NCBI GenBank assembly: GCA_009746045.1
Contig: RPFO01000303.1
Coordinates: 1 to 35,972 of the forward strand
Direction of reading: 5' to 3'
DNA length: 35,972 nucleotides
DNA from: Mesostigma viride
Taxonomy: Eukaryota; Streptophyta; Mesostigmatophyceae; Mesostigmatales; Mesostigmataceae
In this document: piece after piece, positions 18,397 through 26,330 of the stretch
Layout of the letters: the number at the start of each line of letters is the position of its first letter
Position numbering within the stretch: the stretch's first letter is position 1
Translations under genes and position numbers: made by a program
Notes under the pieces: generated by a model
Database searches by the model: none
What the model was told of the DNA's origin: nothing
What the model saw: only the letters and a program-made list of their open reading frames with translations

Positions 18397-18451
18397 AGCC
18401 TCCCATTGGCGGCTACTACGCCAGGGTCCCTGGCAGGGTCCCACGATATAT

Positions 18452-18507
18452 TTATCCCAACAATTGACGGGTTAGAGGCGCCTCTAACCCGTCAATTGTT
18501 GGGATAA
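18452..18507. other. Palindrome centre
   Basis: TTGACGGGTTAGAGGCGCCT and its exact complement meet with no spacer; perfect pairing continues on both sides. A hairpin tip, a concatemer junction or an inverted-duplication breakpoint would look like this. Confidence 0.9.
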
Positions 18508-18554
18508 ATATATCGTGGGACCCTGCCAGGGACCCTGGCGTAGTAGCCGCCAAT

Positions 18555-18984
18555 GGGAGGCTGCCACGTGGCACCCTGAGATTCCCATGGGACTATCTGG
18601 CCAATCAGCGACTGCCACGTGGCACCGGGACCCCTGGGACCCTGGCCACCCATGGGACCTCCCTGTCCAATGGGACGCTGCCACGTGGCACCCATGGGAC
18701 TCCCTGTCCAATCAGTAACCGCCACGTGGCACCGGGGACCCCGAATCTCCGTGGGACCCTGTACTCCCATGGTACTCCCTGTCCAATCGGAACCCGCCAC
18801 GTGGCACCCACGGGACCCTGGCGTCCCATGATACACCCTGTCCAATGGGATCCTGCCACGTGGCACCCATGGGGGTCCCTGGAGTCCCATGGGACACCCT
18901 GTCGAGTGGGTGGCTGCCACGTGGCACCATGTGAATCTGGAATCCCACGAGACTGGGCTGACCAATCGGGTCATGCCACGTGGC
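18555..18984 (-). repeat. Array of eight CCACGTGGC boxes, right arm
   Basis: Exact mirror of the 17,976-18,396 array, giving 16 boxes around the centre. Confidence 0.8.
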
Positions 18985-19229
18985 AGACAAATCACGTGAC
19001 AGGCGCGGGTGGCGGGAAATCCCTATTGTTCGTGGGAATCTGGTACCCCTATAGCTCCATTAGCTATTTATAGTATGCGGTTTAGATTTTTTTTTAAGTG
19101 GGGCTCATTGTGGGACTCATTGTGAGACAAATTTCAATAGGAATCGGGTCTTATTAAAAGTTATATAAGACAGTCCATGGGATATAGCCTTTTCCAATAG
19201 GCTATATCAGTTGATCCCTATTTGCCTGT
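18985..19229. other. 3' flank of F-box-like 3, right arm
   Basis: Mirror of 17,731-17,975, differing by a C-run length (GACCCG here, GACCG on the left) and a T-run. No gene. Confidence 0.5.
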
Positions 19230-19901
19230 TTAAGGCATCACCCGGTTATACGATGGATGGGTGAAGATACGACCGATCATCCGGTGCTTGTACTCATCGA
19301 AAATGTCGCTGAGAAGGTCGGCCAAACCCGTTGGCACGCCCCCGTTGGCCTCCGTGTCGTCAGCCACCAATCCCGCGCACAGAACAGTGACCAACTCATC
19401 AACGCGACGCTCCATCACATTCTCGCGATCCACATCAGGAATGGACGCAAAATAGGCGTCCCTCGCCGCCTTAGTGTGGGGGCCAACGGGGACCTTGACA
19501 GTTCGGTTGAGCACCTCCACAAAATCAGTGTACGCGTGATCCATCTGCTCCAAACGATCAGCGCGGGTAGTGTACAAGTACCCCTCCGCCTCACGCAAGC
19601 GGGGCACAGACACCTTGTCATAAATGGCCCTCAGCTGATCAGGCGTCATCTCATACAGGCGGCGGGGTGTCACCTTCTTTATATCGACGAACCACCAATA
19701 GGGGTTGGCATCGCGGAACTCCAGTTCCTCGTCAATCAAATTGCGCACAGCGCGAACCTTTGCCTCCATTATCGCCAGCACGGCCTCCCATTCCTTGTGA
19801 GAGGCCTTGTTCACACCACGCAAGTAGGGCCAGCTGAGCTCTGCCAAAACAAACAAAATTTCGCTTGGCAGATCCTCGAAAGTAGCACCAGCATGGGCCA
19901 T
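19230..19901 (-). CDS. F-box-like protein, paralogue 3, right arm
   Basis: 223 residues, identical in protein sequence to the copy at 17,059. The TATA box mirrors at about 20,002-20,008. Complete identity here contrasts with substitutions in the outer genes of the arm. Confidence 0.65.
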   Translation of the reverse strand: MAHAGATFEDLPSEILFVLAELSWPYLRGVNKASHKEWEAVLAIMEAKVRAVRNLIDEELEFRDANPYWWFVDIKKVTPRRLYEMTPDQLRAIYDKVSVPRLREAEGYLYTTRADRLEQMDHAYTDFVEVLNRTVKVPVGPHTKAARDAYFASIPDVDRENVMERRVDELVTVLCAGLVADDTEANGGVPTGLADLLSDIFDEYKHRMIGRIFTHPSYNRVMP

Positions 19902-20156
19902 TGTGTATTTTACAGCTGTAAGGATGGCTGTCTGCGTGTGGATGACTGTGTGCCTGGCAGTGTCGGAGGCGAGACCTACCCCCAAACGCCCGTGACTCCG
20001 CTTTTATACCCTCTCGGCCACGGCGTCCCACGATAGTGCCGTGCAAGCGTCGCGCCGGGAATATTCCCACGGATATTCCGTGGAGCGCCGCGCCGGCGCG
20101 GCGCCGGCAACTATCGTGGGATACCGTGCCACGTGGCGCCCATCCATAGGCTCCCA
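19902..20156 (-). promoter_or_regulatory. Promoter of F-box-like 3, right arm
   Basis: Mirror of 16,805-17,058, with GGAATATTCC at 20,058-20,067. One side motif reads GGATATTCC where the left arm has CGTGGAATATCG, so the arms are not exact copies here. Confidence 0.65.
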
Positions 20157-20762
20157 CGAAAAGTTCGTGCTATGTGGATAGCCCGAACTTTTGGGGATAG
20201 CCCGAACTTTTCGAAACCTTGCTAGGGAAAAGTAAAAGTTTCCAGTGGGGATCCCAGCCATTTTGAAAAGTTCGGGCTATGGTTCGGGCTATCGATTTAT
20301 AGCCCGAACCTCCCCTTTTTCCCCTCTGGACGGTGTGTTGCTATGGGTGAATGTTACTCTTTCTTTTACTCTGTTTCCCAACACATAAAATTTTATGTGT
20401 TAGCAATTGCCATCTATATAATCATAGGTAATATCCCTATATTTTATGTGTTAGCAATCCTATCTGTATATACAGGAAATACCCCTATATTTTATGTGTT
20501 AGCAATCTAAGGAAGAAACACACACACATACACTGCACACTGTCCAAATAACCAAGTCCCTACCCCATGTACAATGCATGACACCACCGTCCAAGGGGCA
20601 AAAGGGTCCGGTTCGGGCTATAAACTGATAGCCCGAACCATAGCCCGAACTTTTCAAATGGCTGGGATCCCACTGGAAACTTTTACTTTTCCCTAGCAAG
20701 GTTTCCAAAAGTTCGGGCTATCCCCAAAAGTTCGGGCTATCCGCATAGCCCGAACTTTTCGC
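20157..20762. mobile_element. MITE-like TTCGGGCTAT element, right arm
   Basis: Mirror copy of 16,199-16,804, with a few differences in the AT-rich core (ATATAATCATAGGTA here versus the TATGAGTATATATAG side of the left arm). Confidence 0.6.
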
Positions 20763-20788
20763 AAACAAGTCAAGTCCTACGCCTAGTG

Positions 20789-20826
20789 CATGAGTGTTGG
20801 ATTTGCATGCAAAGAGTCTTATTCAT
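20789..20826 (-). terminator. Shared 3'-end element (CxxC-rich gene, right arm)
   Basis: Mirror of 16,136-16,170. Confidence 0.5.
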
Positions 20827-20907
20827 TACAAAATAGAATACCACAAGTCCCTATCAACAGTAGCCTCCATAGGCTTGCATGGGCCAATGAAGTGCCCAGA
20901 TGACACC

Positions 20908-22089
20908 CTACGCGAAGAAATAGGGCTTGTTGGACCCCACAACATCGTACAGAAGGAAGCCCCGGCCTCTGCATTACGCTTGAGACGGTTGTTGGGGCGG
21001 CTAAAGCCCGGGAAAGCGACAGCCTCAGAAACGAGGCTGCAGAACTTGGCGCACTCGTAGCAGACCAAGTCAACGTCAAAGAACGAGGCCTTGGAGCCAC
21101 ATACAGGTTCTGCACGTTGATGTCGATGCGCTTCATGCACTTCTGGCACTGCCTGCGAGGCCAGTAAAACTTGTCACTGGAGGGGCCGTTGTGCGTGTTG
21201 TCCTGGGCGCGCTCTGCCATCTTGTGGAGTTCCTCGTTGTACTGGAACACCTCATCGATATGGCCCTTGTACTCCCAATACTGCATGCCGCGAGACATGG
21301 CCTTGCTGATGACCACGTTGTTGTCGACATACTGGGCCAGGAACTCGTTGCGGCAGATCCCACAAACGACGTCGCCAACCACGAGCTTGGCAACACGGAA
21401 ATGGGAAGTAGTCTCCAGCATCTGAGGGGTGACCTCCTTCACCACTTCGTGCGCGTGGAGAGCAGGCTTCTTGCACACAGCGCACATGCACTTGGACAGA
21501 GGGTAGCCGGTGGGAGGAGGCGGGAGACGCTTGGGCTCATATTCGTACTTGTAAATCTGCAAGCCCGTGTCAAAATTCTTGACAGTCTCCTGCACCTGCT
21601 CCGTGGGAGGAGAGGGACCTAGTGCATCCACCTTGTCGCTCAGTTCATCCAGAGCGCACCCCCGGCACTGCATCTCCCCGTTCTCCTTCTTGCACACTGC
21701 CCTCTCCGGCACCTTTTTGCAGGTGACGCAATGCACCAGAGGAAACTTGGAATCGCCACTACCATTTGGCCACACATGGCCTGTGAGGCCAAATGTCAGA
21801 GTCCTTAAACCGAGGGGCGAATAGCCCAGGGAGAGGAGCAGGCACGTACACAGGCTCAGGCACTGGCGCAGCAGGCACTGGCACTGGCACAATCACAGGC
21901 ACTGGCGCTGGCACAGGCGCAGGCACTGGCACAGCGCAGGAGCTATGGCGGAACAACCAGTCCTAGTTCTTGTGCAGCGAGGATATGGCAATCCATAGCA
22001 TCTGGGAGAACCAAGCCCATGCAAGGCCCTAGTCGTGCCCTAGTCTGAGGCCCGAACAATGGCCCAGCTGCTGCATCAACGGGAAACAT
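20908..22089 (-). CDS. CxxC-rich zinc-binding protein, right arm; frame disturbed
   Basis: Mirror of 14,878-16,053. The N-terminal segment from ATG 22,089 is a cleaner frame than in the left arm (MFPVDAAAG... to LGLVVPP, 47 residues before a TAG), which suggests the left copy holds compensating indels. The Pro/Val/Ala repeat follows, then the GTACGT donor (21,849-21,844), and the CxxC-rich frame to about 21,100. The 3' breaks are the same as in the left arm. Six extra bases (CTCCTC region) lie within the putative intron, and CACAG replaces CAGCAG at the acceptor. Function unknown; probably metal-binding. Confidence 0.5.
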
Positions 22090-22559
22090 GGCGGTCTGCT
22101 GTTGTTTTCTGCGCTGGCTATGGCTGTTCTGTGGTGTGATGGTGCATTTGGTAGGCCTGCACGACCTTTGTACCTGTGGAAACTGGCCCTCCCACGAGAT
22201 CTTCATCGGACGGCTGGGATCGATCCTCTAGAAGGTTCCATGGCGCGGCGCGGCGCGGCGCGGTAGTGACGTGGCGGAATGCCGTGCCACGGTACTCGGA
22301 CCAGTATCCATGATACTGGTCCGGCCGTACCGGCGCCGCGCCGTATCCGGATACGCCGTACTATCATGGGAGATCTGAATTGCCGTGGACCGTCCGATCT
22401 CCGCCGCGTGGCAGCGTCCCGTGGGAGATCGTCGGTCCACGGAATATTCCGCGAAGATGCCGTGGGGCGGGGTACAAAGGTCCGACACCACGTCAAAGTG
22501 GGCACTTCTCGCCTGCTCCAGCATCCCAACAGCACTAGCACCACTACCACAAAGAAGAC
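22090..22559. promoter_or_regulatory. Bidirectional promoter, right arm
   Basis: Mirror of 14,409-14,877: GGAATATTCC at 22,441-22,450 and GTACAAAGGTCCG at about 22,471-22,484, before the F-box-like gene. GCCGCGTGGCAG here replaces the left arm's GCCACGTGGCAG, removing the CACGTG core. Confidence 0.6.
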
Positions 22560-23195
22560 ATGGCCGCTGCCACTTTTAACAGCCTGCCAGCTGAGATTGT
22601 GCACGAAATCGTGGAGTTGGCATGGCCCCACGGGTGTGGTGTCAGCAAGCAGCTGCAAGTGCCGTGGGACGCTGTCAAAGCTAAGACAGAGCAGCGAATG
22701 AAGCAGCTGCTGGATGCTATTGCCAATGAGCTTGAGGGGCGCTTCCTCTCTAAGCGCAGGCAGCCAGGGCCGTTTTGCCACTATACAGGATGGGCCCTGC
22801 GCAACTTTGCCATCGCCATCGCTCAAGGCGGTGTGCAGTCCCTTTCCACTTTTGAGAAGAGGATGGACGCCTGCAAGTATGGCGATAGGCGTATGGAGGT
22901 GGCAACTCTGGCCATCGACCTAGAGGTTAAGCTGTCTGACCGCGTTTGCGCGATTCCCCGCCTGTGGGATGTGATGAAGGAGTATGTTGAATCCATTCCT
23001 CAGGTGGATAAGGATAAGACCGCAGAGGAGCATTGCCGTGTGCTCGTGGACCTCGTGAAGGCCGAGTACGACGCCTATCTGCCTGTCAACTTTTCCCCCG
23101 CTGTCTGCGAGAGGGAACTGAGGGTCATGAATGCCACCTGCGACAAGATGTACGACAAGTTCTGTCGCCGCCTGGCCCTGGAGGGGGTTCACTAA
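22560..23195 (+). CDS. F-box-like protein, paralogue 2, right arm
   Basis: 211 residues, same length as the copy at 13,773, with a handful of substitutions concentrated around residues 28-55 and 175-190. Both copies keep the full frame, so both are probably functional. The F-box-like N-terminus FNSLPAEIVHEIVELAWP is unchanged. Confidence 0.6.
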   Translation: MAAATFNSLPAEIVHEIVELAWPHGCGVSKQLQVPWDAVKAKTEQRMKQLLDAIANELEGRFLSKRRQPGPFCHYTGWALRNFAIAIAQGGVQSLSTFEKRMDACKYGDRRMEVATLAIDLEVKLSDRVCAIPRLWDVMKEYVESIPQVDKDKTAEEHCRVLVDLVKAEYDAYLPVNFSPAVCERELRVMNATCDKMYDKFCRRLALEGVH

Positions 23196-23902
23196 CTAAG
23201 TGCCCCTTTGGAATAGACAAAGTCCCCTATGGGCATTAAGCCTTATTATGATTCTAATGGAAATCCATGACTTTGTCTCTATCTCATGGCGTCTCATAGT
23301 ACAATTGCACTAGGATTCGTAGTACAGAGAGTATATTCGAAGTAGAAATGCAGTGGGTGATACTACAGGTAGTACAGATTACTACAAACACGTAACTGCA
23401 CGTACATTGTAAGATTTCCCGCTAGATTCCGTCCAATTGTCATGCCAGACTGCCGCGTGGCAGTCTGAACGGTCTGACATGACAGTCCGTACAACGCCGT
23501 ATCCGTCAGCTGCCGGTTCGGACGGCCTGCCATGTCAGTATCGTGCCACGTCAGTTCTGACAGCGCGCCACGTCAGTCCGCGCCGCGCCGGTTCCGCCGC
23601 GTGTCGGTTACGAAGATCTGCCACGACAGTCAGCGCACTGTCCCGTCTGACACCTGTCCGATCTGTCAGTCTGCCATGACAGTCCGTATCCCTGTCACGT
23701 AACTGCCGACGCGGCGCGACAGTTTCCTTCTAGCGACCGTCCCACGGCATATTCGTGGGAATATTCCCGGAATATGCCGGGAATATGCCGTTCGTCCTCC
23801 TCCCCACGAGGCCAAAAGCCCAAACACGACCAAAAATGCAGCCAAACCCTCACGAACCACTCAGAACAGCAGCAGGATACCACTATCAGCAGCTAGCCAG
23901 CT
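23196..23902. promoter_or_regulatory. Promoter of RING/TRAF gene and 3' flank of F-box-like 2, right arm
   Basis: GGAATATTCC at 23,758-23,767 with flanking CATATTC forms. The stretch 23,300-23,660 is clearly diverged from its left-arm partner (13,290-13,650), with many substitutions and small indels among the GCCACGTCAG and GACAGTC repeats. Confidence 0.5.
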
Positions 23903-25442
23903 ATGGCGACGACACAAGAACATGAGGCCCAGGAACCTGAGCGTACGTATTTCCCATGCATGTCTGTTTTTGTGTTTCCTTGGTTTGTTTTTTGGGCATT
24001 TTCAGCAGCTGACAGGAACGCCATTGGCATTTTCTATTCATTCTTTGCAGGCTGGAACCCCTCTGACGACCTTTTTGACCACAACGACTACGACCACCTG
24101 GACGACGCAGGCACGGAAGTCAATTCGCACGCTGCGATCGACGACCTGGTGGCTCAGTCTCGCCCTGCGGCTGCTCCCAGTACGTGGTCTGCTGTTTTAT
24201 GCATCCCTTTTCGATTGCCTGCTGGATTTTGCAGGTGATGGCCACTATCTGTTGGATGTTGCAGGTGATGGCCACTATCTGATACATTTTGCAGTTGTCT
24301 GTGTGTTTTCCTTTGCATGCAGGCCTGCTGCGTGGTGGCCCCAGCTCCCGTTCTCGTTCTGGAGGCGCTGGGCCCAGCGGTGGGGACTTAGCCGCATTGC
24401 AGCGCCAGCTGAGGGAGACGCAGGAGGAGTTGGAGCGCGAGAGGAACCGCAGCAGGCGTCGTTCTTTCTCCCCTGATCCCACTCGCGAAGAGCTCAAGAA
24501 GATGCGCTTGGCTCTCGAGGAGGCGAACCACAAGATCACGTGGTTCGAGAAGAGGCTGGCGTGCTGCGACATCTGCACCGAGCCCTTCGGCACGGAGGGG
24601 AAGTACCCCATCATCTACCTCGTGGAGGGCGTCCACACCTGCGTCCCTCAGCACTGCAACAAGTGCGCTGATATGCTCGAGGCCCACGCTCTGGAGTATA
24701 ATTCTACCAGGCCCAACGCCCGTGTGATTGGCAAGCGCTGCCCAGAATGCAAGGAGCTCCTGATGCGCACTGGCAGCCAGTACAAGCGCAATGTGGGTGT
24801 CGACAGACTCACATTCACCCTTGTGAATGTGCGTCTGTGCGCTCGCGGGTGCGGCGGCGAGGTCGTGTTCGGCGAGGAGGCGATTCACGACAACACCTGC
24901 GCCAAGCTTGTCAGGCCCTGCCCCAACAAGCTTTCTCTCCCTGGTGATAACGGCACCGTTACCATCCTGGGCTGCACCTACCAGGCCACCAGCCGCGAGG
25001 ACTTGGATCGCCACCTGCGCGTGGTGGACAACGTGTCAGAGTGTGGTTTCCGTGGTCTGCCGGCCGCCATCGCCGCCGCCGCCGCCGCTGCTGCTCCTCC
25101 TGCTGCTCCTGCTGCTGCTCCTGCTGCTGCTCCTGCTGCTCGCGCTTCTTTCGCTGTTCGCGCTGTGGGGGGAATGCGGATTACCCCGCGGGAGTCAACG
25201 GTTTCCTGTCCGCCCTGCAGTACATCAGGGATCACCCCCAACTGCAGTGCTCCGGGTCTGCGGGCAATGCACTGGCTGTGGCCTTCTTTGAGGCACTCGG
25301 CGGTGGCGTTGGGTGGGACGCGCTGGCCGTGAGGCGGTTGGTGGAACGCTTCCGCGATGCGACGAGGCGCATTGTTGAGAGGGACGCACAGTTGGTTGCT
25401 AATGTTCAGCCCCAGGAGGTGATTGTGGTTGAGGATGAGTAG
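23903..25442 (+). CDS. RING/TRAF-type zinc finger protein, two introns, right-arm copy (frame disturbed)
   Basis: Exons 23,903-23,942, 24,051-24,179 and 24,323 onward. The introns (108 and 143 nt) start GTACGT and end GCAG, and the phases join correctly. Domains as in the left copy: coiled coil, RING (Cys138 to Cys199), TRAF-type finger (Cys229 to Cys297), then an intact Ala/Pro tract. After the tract a run of six G (25,167-25,172; seven in the left arm) shifts the frame, giving a stop at 25,332, while the conserved C-terminal part (NGFLSALQYIRDHPQ... to VEDE, stop 25,440-25,442) lies in another frame. The first intron has no stop and could be retained. Probable ubiquitin E3 ligase. Confidence 0.7.
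24227..24296 (+). repeat. 30-bp tandem repeat carrying splice-acceptor-like GCAG, intron 2
   Basis: TTGCAGGTGATGGCCACTAT units with GCAG at 24,231, 24,261 and 24,291, exactly 30 bp apart; the chosen acceptor is the later GCAG ending at 24,322. The mirror copy is in the left arm at about 12,670-12,740. Confidence 0.7.
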
Positions 25443-25731
25443 GGGGTCTAGAAAGGGGAAGGGGCTATTCCTCCCTGTAGTGAGTGTGCCCTTGGATGCA
25501 CCTCGTTGAGGACATTGTTGATTAGGGCTTTCCCTATTGTACATTGTAATAAATAAGACTCATTGCATGCAAATCCAACACCAATGCATCATTAGATAGG
25601 AACCCGCGGCCCGCGAATAGGACTTGAACGGATATCCCATGATACTAGAGGCTCCCATGATACTGGCGCCCGTCACGGTACGGCCAGGTGGACGGTCGGG
25701 TGGACGGTGGGGTCGCCCTAGGGTTTAGTAG
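25443..25731. other. 3' flank of RING/TRAF gene to the end of the arm
   Basis: Contains the shared 3'-end element at 25,547-25,585 (AATAAGACTCATTGCATGCA...), then GC-rich sequence up to CCCTAGGGTTTAGTAG, where the homology with the left arm stops. Confidence 0.6.
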
Positions 25732-25774
25732 GGCCCTTCTTGCGGCTGTGGGCGACCCGGCTGCGGGGGGCTCG

Positions 25775-26330
25775 GGCGCCCCGGTCTCCCCCTCCTTGGT
25801 CTGCGAGGTCTGCCGGAGCGGGCACCGCGGGCACCACATGTTAGTTTGTGATGCTTGCAATTCCGGGTGGCACTTGCAGTGTCTTACTCCCCGGCTCTAC
25901 CGGGTCCCGCCGGGCTCCTGGACGTGCCCGCGCTGTCCCCCCCCGCGGGCCCCCGGGCTGCCCTCCCCGCCGGGTGCTCCGGCGGCCCCCTGCCCCGTGT
26001 GCCCCCCTGCCGAGGCCCTCGGGGCGGGCCGTGGCCTGCCCGATGGGGCCGCCGTTGCTCGGGCCCTGGCGCCCTCGGCCCCGGGGCCCCACCCGGCCCG
26101 TCGCCTGGCCCCGCCGACGGGGGCGCGGCGCTGTCGCCTGGGCTGGGCCCGGCCGACCCCCGGCGGGCCTGGCGACCCCGGCCCCCGCCCCCGGCCCCTC
26201 GCTCCCCGACGCTCTGGCCTCCCTTCCCCCGGCCGCGGTTGGCCACCCAGCCGCCACCCCCGTCCTTGCCGCGTGGGACGGCGGCCCCAGGGCCCACTCG
26301 TTCACCTCGTGGCCGCCCTCGCACATTGTC
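25775..26330 (+). pseudogene. Retrotransposon ORF segment 1: PHD finger
   Basis: PHD finger at 25,802-25,936: C-x2-C-x11-C-x2-C-x4-H-x2-C-x14-C-x2-C with the usual Trp two residues before the C-terminal Cys pair and GWHLQC in the middle. PHD fingers read histone H3 tails, so this could guide integration to chromatin. The frame runs back into the palindrome arm without a credible ATG, so the 5' end may be truncated. A frame change occurs in the Pro-rich linker between about 25,950 and 26,330. Confidence 0.7.

Larger units (their letters stand above)
11238..18479 (+). repeat. Left arm of ~14.5-kb zero-spacer palindrome
   Basis: Pairs with 18,480-25,731 in reverse complement. The centre is exactly within GAGGCGCCTC (between 18,479 and 18,480), with no unpaired spacer. 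Gene order is RING/TRAF, F-box-like 2, CxxC-rich, TTCGGGCTAT element, F-box-like 3, CCACGTGGC array. Differences between the arms are few near the centre and more frequent outward. Confidence 0.95.
18480..25731 (-). repeat. Right arm of ~14.5-kb zero-spacer palindrome
   Basis: Reverse complement of 11,238-18,479. Homology ends at 25,731 in CCCTAGGGTTTAGTAG; beyond it the left arm continues TATGGGG while this side passes directly into the retrotransposon. Confidence 0.95.

Noticed and set aside
17964-18467. 167-residue frame through the CCACGTGGC array (and its mirror)
   Set aside because: It translates the repeat itself, has no domain and starts within repeated sequence; openness follows from the repeat period and GC content.
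11238-25731. Palindrome as a pure fold-back read artefact
   Set aside because: Not excluded fully, but substitutions and a diverged ~350-bp block between arms are not expected from one molecule read twice.
25688-25731. ATG-like start of the retrotransposon ORF within the palindrome arm
   Set aside because: The 25,688 start is GTG inside sequence that belongs to the arm; the frame crosses the junction by chance.
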